The translations under genes and the position numbers were made by a program. A DNA stretch of 64,000 bases. Origin: Acidobacteriota bacterium. GTDB lineage: Bacteria > Acidobacteriota > Terriglobia > Bryobacterales > Bryobacteraceae. Shown here in pieces: positions 16,905 through 27,140 of the stretch; within the stretch, counting starts at the first letter, position 1, and every line of letters begins with the position of its first letter. The stretch is from contig JACTMJ010000008.1 in assembly GCA_014584705.1 (NCBI GenBank), positions 1-64,000 of the forward strand. Direction: 5' to 3'. The notes below the pieces were generated by a model, which did no database searches, was not told the DNA's origin, and saw only the letters and a program-made list of their open reading frames with translations.

Positions 16905-18272
16905 TCAGTCGGCCCCCTGGAGTTGCAGCCACCTGCCGCCGTCGTAATACCAGGTAATCGAGGCTTTCTCGAGGAACGCGTCGTCGATGCCCTGGTGGTC
17001 GATCGGCGGAGGTTCGGGTCCGCCGTAGGCGCGGTAGTGGTCCATGATGAAGTCGCGCCCGACGGCACGGATTTCGCGCGAGTAACCCGCCGTGCCATTT
17101 CCCAGCACTTCAACGAAACCGAGGTCTTCGCGTGTGGCAATGGTTTGCGGATTTGTGTCGTGATCGTTGCGGAATGCGAGCAGTGCCGTCAAATGATTGA
17201 CCGAGCAGAGCACGGCCCATCCGCTTTCTCCCTTCGCGAAGAACTCGCCGCGAATCACATTGCGGGCGACACCCTTGGGTGAAGGTTGCGGCACCGTGCA
17301 GATTCGCGCTCTTAGGACTTCCGCCACCGCCGGCGGAACTTCGGGAAAGGCATCGACGGGAAGGCGCCGGATCTTGCCGACTGCCTCCCGGGCGCTCACC
17401 TGCCACTCCAGTTGTGCTTGCGCCCGGGCCTCCTCCGCGCGTGCGATTTCTTGAAGGTCGATCTGTGGCAGAATCTTCTTCCGCTCAAGATTCGGATCAA
17501 GCGCCTGCGCGCGCTCGAAATATCGCTCCGCCAATTCCGCCGCGCGCGGATTCCTCGTTCCCATCTGGAGTTGCTGGTTGTACAGGCTCTGGAGCGTGTA
17601 CGCGGCGTTCCCGAGCACCCACACGTTCCTGGAAGCTTCGAGCGCTCTCTGCGAGCTCGCGGAAAGTCGGTCGTCTTCCAGAATAGACCGGGCATAGATA
17701 TACGCCAGCCTGCGAATGGCAAACGGCTGCTCCGGATCGGCCGCGACTGTTGCTTCCAGGTAGTGCAGATAAAGCTGCTGGTCCAGACCTTCGAAGAACC
17801 AGGCTGCGTTCCACTGCCGCGCCGCGTCGTTCGGTCGCGCCTGCGTCGCGGCGTTCCAGAGAGCCACTGCCCGGCGATAGTCCGCGTCGGTCAATGCATT
17901 CCGCGTGAACCGTGCCACCGACGAGTGCAGAATTTCGGAACCGGGATGATGCTCGATTAGCCAGAGCGCGTGCTGGATGCGCTTCCGGCGGTCCTCCGGA
18001 CGGCCAATCCGGTCGGCGCGCTGATGATACGCCATCAGCTTAAGGCGAGCCGCGAAGTCGTCCGGATCCGCCGCAAGTCGCCGTTCGAGCTTTGCTACGT
18101 CGCCCTCCTCCAGCTTGAGGATGTCGTCTAACGACTCCCAATACCCATCGCTGAACAGACGCGGCGTCGCCGCAGGAGCGGATTGCGCCCGTTCCGCGCT
18201 CGCTCGCGGCCAGAGCGTCAGAGCCACGCCCGCAGCCATCAGCAACGCCAGCGTCCAGATGCGGATCCTCAT
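16905..18272 (-). CDS. Periplasmic or secreted protein, TPR-like, unknown function
   Basis: 455 residues from ATG 18272. Signal peptide MRIRIWTLALLMAAGVALTL. The central part is helical with TPR-like spacing (SVARFTRNALTDADYRRAVA, LYLHYLEATVAADPEQPFAI, ELAERYFERAQALDPNLERK). The C-terminal about 150 residues (GESGWAVLCSVNHL, RDFIMDHYRAYGGPEPPPID, SITWYYDGGRWLQLQGAD) form a separate domain that I do not recognise. It follows the 759-residue gene by 104 bases on the same strand and is probably co-transcribed. The longer in-frame start at 18380 would overlap that gene's stop and destroy the signal peptide. Confidence 0.6.
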   Translation of the reverse strand: MRIRIWTLALLMAAGVALTLWPRASAERAQSAPAATPRLFSDGYWESLDDILKLEEGDVAKLERRLAADPDDFAARLKLMAYHQRADRIGRPEDRRKRIQHALWLIEHHPGSEILHSSVARFTRNALTDADYRRAVALWNAATQARPNDAARQWNAAWFFEGLDQQLYLHYLEATVAADPEQPFAIRRLAYIYARSILEDDRLSASSQRALEASRNVWVLGNAAYTLQSLYNQQLQMGTRNPRAAELAERYFERAQALDPNLERKKILPQIDLQEIARAEEARAQAQLEWQVSAREAVGKIRRLPVDAFPEVPPAVAEVLRARICTVPQPSPKGVARNVIRGEFFAKGESGWAVLCSVNHLTALLAFRNDHDTNPQTIATREDLGFVEVLGNGTAGYSREIRAVGRDFIMDHYRAYGGPEPPPIDHQGIDDAFLEKASITWYYDGGRWLQLQGAD

Positions 18273-18376
18273 GGATACAACTTTGCATGCCATGCGGCGC
18301 GTCACAATGCCCGGCTGCGCGGAAAACTCCCCCGCCGAAGGCGCTTGAAACGCCTGCGCATTTCGAAGCTGCCGCA

Positions 18377-20656
18377 TCATGGCTGCTGAACGATTACGTG
18401 TCCCGCGTCCCGGATTGCCGCCTCAACGCGCTGCCGAACCTGCCGGGCTTCCTCCGAACGTGCCTCGGCAATACGAAACGCGGTCCCCGCCGGAAACTGT
18501 GCGAGCTTCGCGGAAAGATCGCGATCTTCCGTCATCGTGTATTGCGCGACGTTTACCCGTATTCCATCGTAGGTCGGAACAATCTCAACCCGTGTCGGCG
18601 AACGCGCGTCCCGGAGCCATTCCTCAGCCCGCGCGCGGCACTCCCCGCTGCTGCAAAGCGCCAGCAATCGCCGCAGTTCCGCCTCGCCAAGCACCCACGC
18701 GCCCGCCTGCGCCGATGCAGTCTGGAGCGCGCGTTCCAGGAAGACGTTCTCCATCCCAGCCGGCTTCCGCAAGCCGTCTTCACGGTCCTTCCACCACGAA
18801 CGGAAATACTCCATCGTTTCCCAAAGCGGCTTCTCCGCGGCGACCGAACCGTACTTGCCCAGCACCTCCGCCGCGCCTCGCTTAACAGGAACAATCGGAC
18901 TCATCAGGTATTCGATCGCAAGCCGTTCCAGCGCCGGGCTCATCGCGTATCGTCCAACGGAATCGAACGCCCGCCCCATGTCGTAACAGTGACGAGTCGC
19001 GAATGCCTTTCGCAACTCTCGCTCGCCAAACTCCGGGTCGAATTTCAGAAAATAGAACACGAGCGGGTAGGGGCAATGAGGGAGCTTCTGTCGATGCAGT
19101 CCGGCGTCAAACGCAAGGTACGCGGCTTCCACTTGCTTGACGATCTCGCCCGTCGCGTACCGTGTGAGGAGTTGCCCCGGCAGTGGTCCGCCTCGGGCAA
19201 GCTGAGCCGCGAACACTTCGTTCAGCTCGGGAAGGCTCTCATCCGGCAATATCATGAGCGTAATGGCGCTGACGCGAGCCCCGTCCTTTCGGCGCAGTTC
19301 CTGCAGGATCAACTGCCGGCCACGCGCCGGGTCCAGTTCATAGATACGTTTCAGGACCAGATCGTTGATCGATGGGTAACCTGACGGCGGCTGCGGGGGG
19401 CTTTCATACAAGGTGTTCAAGAGGGGGAGGACGTCGAGGTTCCGCAGCAGACTCCACCGGGAATCGAGCAAGTTCATCTGCATCCGCGTGGACAACGCCC
19501 GGAAATCGGCGATCAGGGATTCCACAACGCCGGACAACCAGGCGGGCCGGCTCTCGGAGCGCTCCGCCACGCTGAGCAGCGCATCACGCGACAGCACGCT
19601 GGCTGCTGGTTCCTTGTCCGGGAGGCTCCGCACGAGGGCCGAAGCGAAGCGGTCCCGTTTCTCCGCCATCAGCGCCGCCCTCCGCCGCGATTCTGCCTGC
19701 CATGCCCGCCGGCCGCTTTCGTCCTCCGGATATGGCGGCTGGACACCACCCGATTCCACCAGCACGGCCAGTTGCGCCAGCGTTGACAAAAAGCGCTCCG
19801 AAATCGCCTGCTCCGGCGCCGTAAGCAACCGCTCCATCACGGGGAGCAGTTCCGCCCGGTGCGCGGAATCGAGAATCCCACTGTGCAACTCGAATGCGTC
19901 GACACTGTTGACGGCAGGAAGCCGTTTGGCCAGTGCGGTCCCGGACTCTACGGTGTTTAGAAAACGGATCCTAAGCCCGGCCCTCAGCCGGGCACGTCCG
20001 CTCTCGCTGTCATTGCCGGCGGGACTGTCGAGAATCGCGGTCGCAGCGGCAATCTGCCCGGACACCCACTCCGGCGGCGCGGCAACGATTTCCAGAGTGA
20101 GGATATTGGACACGACCACAACGGGTTTGCTCGCGGCGAACAACCGCAGTTCCTGGTCCGTATGTCCCGTACCGGTCACTCGCCTCACGCGCCTGCTGAG
20201 CACATAGAGCCGGTAGGTTCCCGGCGCGCGGAAGCGTACCCATTTATTCAGAATGCGCTCCACCGTGAAGGGCTTCTCCGCGCTGAGAATCGTGTTCCCT
20301 CCCCCAATACCCCCCATTCCGCCGATCTCACCCGGCAGGCCGCGCAGAGGATCCTCGGTCATCGCCAGAGGGTCGGCCCTGAACTCCTCCATGTAGTTCA
20401 TCCGGCCGGCGCGATCCTCTAAGCGCGTATCCACGACGAAGGCTCTCGGCTCGTTCGCCGTAAAAGATAGCGAGAGGGGAATCGTCTCGCCCAGATAGAA
20501 CACAGCCTTCGGCGCGGCGATGCGCAAACCGGTATTCGCCGGCTGGGCGCGACGCAACGCTTCCCACTGCGCTGAGAAAGTGTCTTGCGCGCAAACCACC
20601 GAAGCAAGCAGCACCATCAACGGGAGAATTCGTGGATAACGGTGGCGCGACATCAT
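18377..20656 (-). CDS. Large secreted protein, HEAT-like, unknown function
   Basis: 759 residues. A short signal peptide (ILPLMVLLASVVCAQ) precedes a beta domain (IAAPKAVFYLGETIPLSLSF, FRAPGTYRLYVLSRR) reminiscent of bacterial Ig-like folds, with a Gly-rich loop (GEIGGMGGIGGGN). From about residue 210 it is alpha-helical with repeat-like units (LPVMERLLTAPEQAISERFL, ARGRQLILQELRRKDGARVS, ALERLAIEYLMSPIVPVKRG, AAEVLGKYGS), suggesting HEAT-type repeats. Proteins of this build are frequent in Acidobacteria, usually unannotated. No catalytic motif seen. Confidence 0.6.
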   Translation of the reverse strand: MMSRHRYPRILPLMVLLASVVCAQDTFSAQWEALRRAQPANTGLRIAAPKAVFYLGETIPLSLSFTANEPRAFVVDTRLEDRAGRMNYMEEFRADPLAMTEDPLRGLPGEIGGMGGIGGGNTILSAEKPFTVERILNKWVRFRAPGTYRLYVLSRRVRRVTGTGHTDQELRLFAASKPVVVVSNILTLEIVAAPPEWVSGQIAAATAILDSPAGNDSESGRARLRAGLRIRFLNTVESGTALAKRLPAVNSVDAFELHSGILDSAHRAELLPVMERLLTAPEQAISERFLSTLAQLAVLVESGGVQPPYPEDESGRRAWQAESRRRAALMAEKRDRFASALVRSLPDKEPAASVLSRDALLSVAERSESRPAWLSGVVESLIADFRALSTRMQMNLLDSRWSLLRNLDVLPLLNTLYESPPQPPSGYPSINDLVLKRIYELDPARGRQLILQELRRKDGARVSAITLMILPDESLPELNEVFAAQLARGGPLPGQLLTRYATGEIVKQVEAAYLAFDAGLHRQKLPHCPYPLVFYFLKFDPEFGERELRKAFATRHCYDMGRAFDSVGRYAMSPALERLAIEYLMSPIVPVKRGAAEVLGKYGSVAAEKPLWETMEYFRSWWKDREDGLRKPAGMENVFLERALQTASAQAGAWVLGEAELRRLLALCSSGECRARAEEWLRDARSPTRVEIVPTYDGIRVNVAQYTMTEDRDLSAKLAQFPAGTAFRIAEARSEEARQVRQRVEAAIRDAGHVIVQQP

Positions 20657-21017
20657 CGGAAAATCCAGAAGTAGCTGTTCCTACTGTATCGCCCGCGCGC
20701 TTCGGACAGTTCAGCCCAGCCACCACTCTTGGCACTCTAAGCGAGAACTGCGCCTCTGCCCGGTCGTATCATCAGTGCCCGCCCGGCAGCTTCCGATTCA
20801 CAGCGGAACGGAAAGCAAGACTCGTTCGCCGGCCCTTTCCCGCCAAACCCGAAAAGCAGCGGTTCTCCCCGCGTTTGGAACAGTTCCCGGGTCTTCATCG
20901 AAAGCGAATTCCCTGATCCCCCTCCAAGCTCTTCCTCCGAACTTCGTGTTCCGCCGCCGAACAGGCAGGCCGTCCGGTGCGGACATGCAATAGGATTGGT
21001 TGCGATTAGGAGCCCGC
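20657..21017. other. Divergent intergenic region
   Basis: 360 bases between two divergently transcribed genes; it should hold both promoters. I see no strong -35/-10 pair, terminator or repeat. Confidence 0.4.
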
Positions 21018-22442
21018 ATGGTTGCTTACTCTCGCCGCCGCTTTCTCGCAGCGTCGCTCGCCGCATCCGCATTTGCCCAGCCCAAGGAAAGATGAAACGT
21101 CCTCTTCATTGCGGCCGACGATTTGAATTCATCCCTTGGATGCTACGGGCACCCCTTGGTGCAGTCTCCAAACATTGATGCACTCGCGCGGCGTGGTGTG
21201 TGCTTCCATCGCGCTTATTGTCAGTTCCCTATTTGCGGACCGTCCCGCGCGTCACTGCTAACGGGCCTCCGGCCTGATCACACGCGGGTGCTGGTCAACG
21301 ATCTCGATTTCCGCGATACGATCCCGGATGCCGTCACTCTGCCGCAGCTATTCAAGAACAACGGCTGGTACACAGCGCGGGAAGGCAAGATCTTCCACAT
21401 GGGCGTCCCCTCGGAAACCAAACTGAACCTCTTCCAGGATGCGCCCTCCTGGAATCATTCTGTGTCTCCTGGAGGCCCCGAAGGCCGAAGCACTCCGCAA
21501 GGCGGGGCGAATGGGCGCGGCGGCACAAGGGATATGCCCTGGATCCGCACAGAGACCGGCGAGGGCCAATCCGACAGCAATGCCGCGGAACGGGCACTTA
21601 CCTTGCTGGAGCAGCGGGGCAAGGATCCTTTCTTCCTGGCAGTGGGATTTGTTCGTCCTCATGTGCCCTTCGTCGCTCCAGGCCGGTTCTTCGATCTCTA
21701 TCCACTTGACAAAATCCCGCTGCCAAAGAATCCCCCCGGAGATCTGGACGATGTGCCTGCCGCACACACCAGCGTCGTCCCCTCCTGGTGGCACCATATG
21801 AGTGCGCGCAACGGCGGCGTTCCGATCAACGAGCGCGAGATTCGGGAGGCGCGCCGCGGCTACTACGCCTCAACATCATTCATGGACGAACAGCTCGGTC
21901 GGGTTTTGAATGGCTTGGACAAGATGGGACTCGCCGGGAACACAATCATCGTCTTCTGGGGAGACCACGGCTGGAGTCTCGGAGAACATACTCACTGGCA
22001 TAAGAAGAATCTGTTCGAAGAAGTCGCGCGCGTTCCCTTGATTTTTGCGGCCCCTGGGTATTCCGGGAACGGCAAGCCCAGCCGCGCGCTCGCGGAGTTG
22101 GTGGATATTTATCCCACTCTCTCGCAACTCTGCAATCTGAGGGCACCGGAAGAACTCGATGGTGACAGCCTTGTACCATTGCTCAACGACCCTAGCGGCA
22201 GCCTGAAGGAAGCAGCTTTCACGCAGGTCTCAGTGGAAGGAATTCGGGGTCTATCCGTACGAACCACCCGTTATCGTTACACCACGTGGAAAGGCAAAGG
22301 GGACGGTGAGGAACTCTACGATCACCGGGAAGATCCTGACGAATTTCGGAACCTGGCGGGCGTGCAATCGGCAAGCACTGTGTTGAACCGCCACCGCCGT
22401 ATTGCGGAAAGTTACGGGCTCAAACGAGTATTTGGTCCTTGA
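21018..22442 (+). pseudogene. Tat-exported sulfatase with in-frame TGA
   Basis: Type I sulfatase of the iduronate-2-sulfatase-like group. The frame from ATG 21018 begins with a twin-arginine signal (SRRRFLAASLAASAFAQPKE), meets one TGA at codon 26 (21093-21095), and continues without a shift into NVLFIAADDLNSSLGCYG. Metal ligands DD (AADDLN), the formylglycine motif CGPSR (Cys about residue 73), FWGDHGWSLGEH and GEELYDHREDPDEFRNLA (family C-terminal) are all present. Activation would need a formylglycine-generating enzyme, not in this window. Restarting after the TGA (TTG 21123) would drop the metal-binding Asp pair and the signal, so the gene is likely dead unless the TGA is a sequence error. 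No readthrough signal is seen. Confidence 0.8.
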
Positions 22443-22828
22443 GTTGAATCGAGGAATTGAGGGTGTTCCTAGCACGTCAAGTTGTCCGGTTAATGAGCAC
22501 ATGAGCAAGTGAATTGCCCGGAGTTTCCGGGCGGCACCGAGTTCGGCTATGCTGGCACGGCCTAGACAGTATCCGCCAGAGCAACCCCATGCTTGAGACA
22601 GAGAAGGAACTCGGGCCACAGTAGAGATGCGGGTGGCCCCGCACCCCGCACAGATCCGTACGGATGCCGCGAATGCATGCGGTTTCTGGCTTGGGTGTTT
22701 GGCGGGGGAGCCAGTTGCGGATTGGGATGCAGAAACTGCGGGTGTGGGAGATTGCGCTGCCAATGCGTGCATCCGGCCGGACTTCCGACGTCTCTTTTGG
22801 CTGGGGCCTTGCGCCCCCAGGGCGGCCC
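22443..22828. other. Convergent intergenic region
   Basis: 386 bases between the sulfatase stop and the tssM stop. A 7-bp hairpin with a 3-base loop (GCCCGGA-gtt-TCCGGGC, 22516-22532) without a U-run could act as a weak bidirectional stop. No gene recognised. Confidence 0.4.
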
Positions 22829-25800
22829 TCAGCGGGCTACCCTGGAGACGCAGCGGAGGTTGGCGAGATAACGGTCTCGCAGTACCGGCGGCGCGCCCTT
22901 CATGTTGAGGTTCCACTTCACGATGAGGGGCTGGCCGGAAGGCAGGCGGATCGGCTGTGCGCCGGCGCCTACCTGGCTGTAGTTGTAGGTGAGGTTGTTG
23001 CCCCCGTCCCACTCGTTGGCGGTGCGGAAGTATTTGTGGACCTCCCAAAGGCCCTGGCTGCTCCACAGCGTGAGGGCGCTGCCGCCCAGATCGACCTTCA
23101 CGTCCACGGTGTAGGGCGACTGGCCGGGCCAGGTGAAGTCTCTCGATTGTCCGCCGCGGCCGGTGGCCTTCATGGTGGCCCCGCCGAGCGTAATATCCAC
23201 GGCGCGAAGCTCGCCCATGGGCAGGGCGGAAAGCGTGTAGTTCACGGACGGCGTGGTGGAGCCTCCGGGATAGAAGGCGGCGCTCACCCTGGCCATTTCA
23301 TTGAAATAGGTGAGGAAGCTCGGGTTGATGGGCACCTCGGCGTCCGGCTTGGCGACGTAGCGCCCGGCCTGGTTCTCGATCGATGCGGCGAGCGCGGTCT
23401 GGTAGAAGCTCCAAAGCGCGCCGCTGCCGGGCTGGAACACCGCATTCACGTCTTCGAGCGTTGCCGGGGGCGAACTGAGGTTCGCGCTGAAGGGATACTT
23501 GTTCCATAGAGAACTGATCACCTGGCAGAATCCGGCGCCCTTGCCGTTCATCTCCGCCGGACCGAGGGCGCGGATGAGCGCTTCGGCGTTGGTGATGGGG
23601 TCTTCCAGCAGCTTCTGCGACATGGCGTCGACGCGGCCGGCGGCATCGACGACGAAGTTCTGCGCGATCGCGCGCGCGGCGTTCTTGGCATTGGTGGCGG
23701 AGCCGAGCGTTGCCTGCGCGGCCATCTTGTCGCTGGCCGGGGCGTTGCTCGCGGCTTCGACGGAGGTCTGCAACGCGGCCAATCCCGCCATGTAGGGCTG
23801 GTTGACGCTGCCCACGGGTTTATCCCCGGCATTGGGCGGAACGATGAACTGCGGCGGCTGGAAGAGGTTGGCCAGTTCCTTATCCTCGACGGCCGTGTTG
23901 CGGGAGACCACGGAGAAGAACGCGAGGAGCGGCGAGGAATTGGCCGCGAACACGGACAGCTTGCCGGCGGCGTCCTTGAGGCTGGCGTAGCGAAGGATGC
24001 TGGCGCTGGCGATGAAGTCGCGCCACTCTTTCGTGAAATCGCTGTAGTAGCGCGCCTTGATCTGGGCCTCGAGTTCCTTGGCGTTGGGCGCGGGGCCGCT
24101 TTGGGGCCCGAGTACCCATTCCTCGCCGGAGATGTATTGCTGGATGTTCTTGAGCGCGCCCATCATGAACTCATAACCGGGCTTGGTGAACGCGCCGTTC
24201 ACTACTTTGGAAACGTTCATTACGCGCGCGGCCGAGGGGTATAGCTTGTTGAAATTGATTGCGCCGGATTTCTTGCCCGCTTCCGACAGCATGAACTGGT
24301 AAATGCGCTCGATGGGCTGCGAACTCGAAAGATAGGCGCGGGCGCGGGCGATGGCGTCCTTATCGTTGTCGGGCGGATACGGATTCTCGTATTGCAGCTC
24401 GGCCGTGTAGAACTCGAACTGCCTGCGGGCGAGGTCCGTGCGCTCCGCGTCCAACTGCTGGCTCTGGAGCCAGCGCTCCATCAGCACGGGCGGGAGGAAG
24501 GATTGGTTGTCCTTGCTCTTGTCGGGGTGCGAAGTCGTGATGAGGTAGGCCTTCAGTGTGTCGTAGGAATAGCGATAGCCTTCGGCGTCAGGCTCCCCTT
24601 GGCGGGAGGCGAGATGCTGCTGCATGTTGGATTGGGTTCCGGCGAGCAGCAACTGTTTGAACTTCTGGAAATACGCGCGGCGGGCGAGCGGGAACACCTT
24701 GTCTCCGGCGTAGAGGCCCCAGCGCATCATGAGCGGCTTGCCGTTGCGCTGATGATCCGCGAGTTCGATGAGAGAGGCGCGCACCTGTTCGAGGCGCGTA
24801 AGCTGATCGAGGGTGGCGAGTTGCCCGCCGGGGTTGGCATCCACGGGGAGCTGCCGGACGGCCTGAATCACCTGCTGCTCCATGGCGCGGTTCTTGAAGA
24901 ACGAGATCACGAGGAACAAGCTGTAAAGCAGGCAGATCGCGGCGATAGAAGCATAGATGGCGCGCGCCGATTTGCTTTTCTGCGTGCTGGTGGAGGAAGC
25001 GCGCAGGGCGTTCTGGTCACCGAGCAAGATACGGTTGAAAAACTGCGAGTAAAAGACCCACTGCGGCACGCGGCGCGCGCCCGTGGCTTTCGGGGCCTGC
25101 GCCTTCTGCAGCATCTGCTGCATCTGGGCGGCGTTGAACATGCTGGTGGCTTCGCTGAAATCCAACTGCTGCGAAGCTTCCTTGGGCTGCGAAGGAATGA
25201 CGTCCGTAATGAAGACGGGGCGGATGCCGCCGAAATAATAGCCGCGCAGGAAGGGGCCGACGGAAAGCTGGCTGGGCCGGCAGAGATCCACCAGGAAATT
25301 GACCAGCGCGTTCTGCACCTTGCGGAACTCGCGCGGGAACTCGTAGACGTTGGGCTGTAGCCGATCCTCCGGTTCGCGGCGGATAAGCATCGGGCGCTTA
25401 TCGGCAACGGAGCGGAACAGGCGATTGAAGGAATCCGAGACGCGGCGGGTCTGCTCCTGGGCATACACGCCCATGTTGAGCGCATCCACGTAAGGCAGGG
25501 TGACGCCTACCACCTGGCCCGCTTCTTCGTTCGAGAGGTGTGCGACGAACTCGGCGAAGTAGGCGATGCGGTCCACTTTTGTGAACATGACGTAGACGGG
25601 GAAGCGAATGCCGAGAGTCTGCGCCAGTTCGAGCAGGCGGGCGTGGATCTTGCGGGACTGGGCCTGCAGCAGATCGTTGGCGTTCGGCTGCAGGAAGATT
25701 TCGCTGTTCACGCAGACGATGACGGCGCGGGGCGCTTGTTCTCCGCCGCCCGAGGCTTTGGAACCGCGGCCGGGGCGAAGACGCTGGACGAACTTCGTCC

Positions 25801-26308
25801 ATTGATCCGCGCTGTCGAGGATGCGGCCGGCGACTTCCGCGAAGACCGCGCCGCGCGCGTACCAGATGTTGGCCGTTCGCGTGCTGACGATGGAGGTTTC
25901 CTGGTAGACCAACCCGGCCAGGAGTTCGGGTTCGAGGCCGCTATGCACCATCATGCTGGTCTTGGTGACGCCCGGATCTCCGATGACGAAATACAGGGGC
26001 AGTTCGGCCAGCTTCTGGCCCTTGGCGAACTGGCTGGTGGCGAGGCGCGTTTCGGCCTGCTTCACCACCGCGATCAACTCGTCCACGGTGACGCCGGTGT
26101 TCGAAACGGGCTGCACCTGCGCCTTTTTTTCTTTCTGCTTCTTGAGATAAAGCAGAAGGGCGAGGACCGCGCCCAGCAATCCGAGCAGCATCAAACCGCC
26201 GCGGAGCACCCACAGGCCGGTATCCACCAGCCCGACCCAAACCGGCACGAACCAGGAGAGGATCAGCCAGATCAAGAGCGACGAACCAAGAATCAGATAA
26301 AACCACAT
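22829..26308 (-). CDS. tssM: T6SS membrane complex protein TssM (IcmF family)
   Basis: 1159 residues, the usual TssM size. Two N-terminal transmembrane helices (about 4-26 and 33-56), a cytoplasmic GTPase-like domain, a third helix near 455-475 (AIYASIAAICLLYSLFLVIS) and a large periplasmic part ending in a beta-rich domain (GQSRDFTWPGQSPYTVDVKV). The nucleotide loop reads GDPGVTKT (110-117): the Gly before the Lys of GxxxxGK[ST] is Thr here, while Lys and Thr stay. A base-specificity-like TKVD motif (MFTKVDRIAYF) follows. With TssL it anchors the machine in the inner membrane. It ends the minus-strand tssK1-tssL-tssM unit; 12 bases separate it from tssL. Confidence 0.95.
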   Translation of the reverse strand: MWFYLILGSSLLIWLILSWFVPVWVGLVDTGLWVLRGGLMLLGLLGAVLALLLYLKKQKEKKAQVQPVSNTGVTVDELIAVVKQAETRLATSQFAKGQKLAELPLYFVIGDPGVTKTSMMVHSGLEPELLAGLVYQETSIVSTRTANIWYARGAVFAEVAGRILDSADQWTKFVQRLRPGRGSKASGGGEQAPRAVIVCVNSEIFLQPNANDLLQAQSRKIHARLLELAQTLGIRFPVYVMFTKVDRIAYFAEFVAHLSNEEAGQVVGVTLPYVDALNMGVYAQEQTRRVSDSFNRLFRSVADKRPMLIRREPEDRLQPNVYEFPREFRKVQNALVNFLVDLCRPSQLSVGPFLRGYYFGGIRPVFITDVIPSQPKEASQQLDFSEATSMFNAAQMQQMLQKAQAPKATGARRVPQWVFYSQFFNRILLGDQNALRASSTSTQKSKSARAIYASIAAICLLYSLFLVISFFKNRAMEQQVIQAVRQLPVDANPGGQLATLDQLTRLEQVRASLIELADHQRNGKPLMMRWGLYAGDKVFPLARRAYFQKFKQLLLAGTQSNMQQHLASRQGEPDAEGYRYSYDTLKAYLITTSHPDKSKDNQSFLPPVLMERWLQSQQLDAERTDLARRQFEFYTAELQYENPYPPDNDKDAIARARAYLSSSQPIERIYQFMLSEAGKKSGAINFNKLYPSAARVMNVSKVVNGAFTKPGYEFMMGALKNIQQYISGEEWVLGPQSGPAPNAKELEAQIKARYYSDFTKEWRDFIASASILRYASLKDAAGKLSVFAANSSPLLAFFSVVSRNTAVEDKELANLFQPPQFIVPPNAGDKPVGSVNQPYMAGLAALQTSVEAASNAPASDKMAAQATLGSATNAKNAARAIAQNFVVDAAGRVDAMSQKLLEDPITNAEALIRALGPAEMNGKGAGFCQVISSLWNKYPFSANLSSPPATLEDVNAVFQPGSGALWSFYQTALAASIENQAGRYVAKPDAEVPINPSFLTYFNEMARVSAAFYPGGSTTPSVNYTLSALPMGELRAVDITLGGATMKATGRGGQSRDFTWPGQSPYTVDVKVDLGGSALTLWSSQGLWEVHKYFRTANEWDGGNNLTYNYSQVGAGAQPIRLPSGQPLIVKWNLNMKGAPPVLRDRYLANLRCVSRVAR

Positions 26309-26320
26309 GGCGGAATCTCC

Positions 26321-27055
26321 CTAGCCGCGAACCTGAGTCGTGAGTGCGCGAAGGTCGCCTGCTCCGGAATCGAGCAGGAACCAGAATGCGCCAAACAGGA
26401 TGAGAACCAGCACGAAGAGGCCGATCGCGCTGAAGAGCAGCGGCTTCAGCCAGGGATCGCCGATCTTGCGGGGAGCGACGTCCCCGGCCGGCACCGATTC
26501 CGGCGAGATGAGCATGGTGAACGGCCGGATGCGGTTCCGCTTCTGCTCAATCTGGTGCACGATGTTGGCAATCTCCGCGCCGCCGCTCAAGCCGTAGCGG
26601 CCGCGGAAGCCCATGGCGAGGGCGAGGTGATAGACCTCCAGCACGTCGTTGACTTCTTCGGAATCCGGCTTGTTCAGAAGATTCTTGAGGTACTGGAAGA
26701 AATATTCCCCGGCCGTGTGGTGCCCGTAAAACTCTTCCTGCAGCGGGCGGCGCGGCCAATCGACAAAGACGGGGTTGCCGGAGTTGAGAATGGATTCGTC
26801 AAGCAGGGCGACCATCGCGAACTCCGCCAGACGGCAATCTTCCTCGGCGTAGCCGGAGCGCGTGGCACTCTCCTTGGAGCGCTTCAGGGCCTCGCGCATG
26901 ATGCCGCGAAACTGGTTGGCGTCAGTCACCTGCTGCCGTTTGGCCTTGAGGCGCGCGACGACGGTGAAAACCTCCTGAAAGGCCAGCGCCATATTCTCCG
27001 GACGCGCGAGCAGCCCCTGCCAGTGGCGGGCGGCGGATGTGCTTTCCGTGCTCAT
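26321..27055 (-). CDS. tssL: T6SS membrane complex protein TssL (DotU family)
   Basis: 244 residues. The cytoplasmic helical DotU domain shows the family motifs (FAMVALLDESILNSG, EEFYGHHTAGEYFFQYL, EVYHLALAMGFRGRYGL), then a single C-terminal transmembrane helix (PLLFSAIGLFVLVLILFGAF). No peptidoglycan-binding OmpA domain is attached, so cell-wall anchoring must come from another protein or be absent. Located between tssK1 and tssM on the same strand. Confidence 0.95.
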   Translation of the reverse strand: MSTESTSAARHWQGLLARPENMALAFQEVFTVVARLKAKRQQVTDANQFRGIMREALKRSKESATRSGYAEEDCRLAEFAMVALLDESILNSGNPVFVDWPRRPLQEEFYGHHTAGEYFFQYLKNLLNKPDSEEVNDVLEVYHLALAMGFRGRYGLSGGAEIANIVHQIEQKRNRIRPFTMLISPESVPAGDVAPRKIGDPWLKPLLFSAIGLFVLVLILFGAFWFLLDSGAGDLRALTTQVRG

Positions 27056-27140
27056 GTTTCCTCTTCCCTCTCCCCAGAAAAATTGCGGCGCGCGGACACT
27101 TCCGCGCTCTCAGGCCCCGTCCGCCGCGGGCGACGGGCGC

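Noticed and set aside
21093..21095. Selenocysteine at the sulfatase TGA
   Set aside because: Position lies between signal peptide and first strand, outside any active-site position, and no SECIS-like hairpin is evident.
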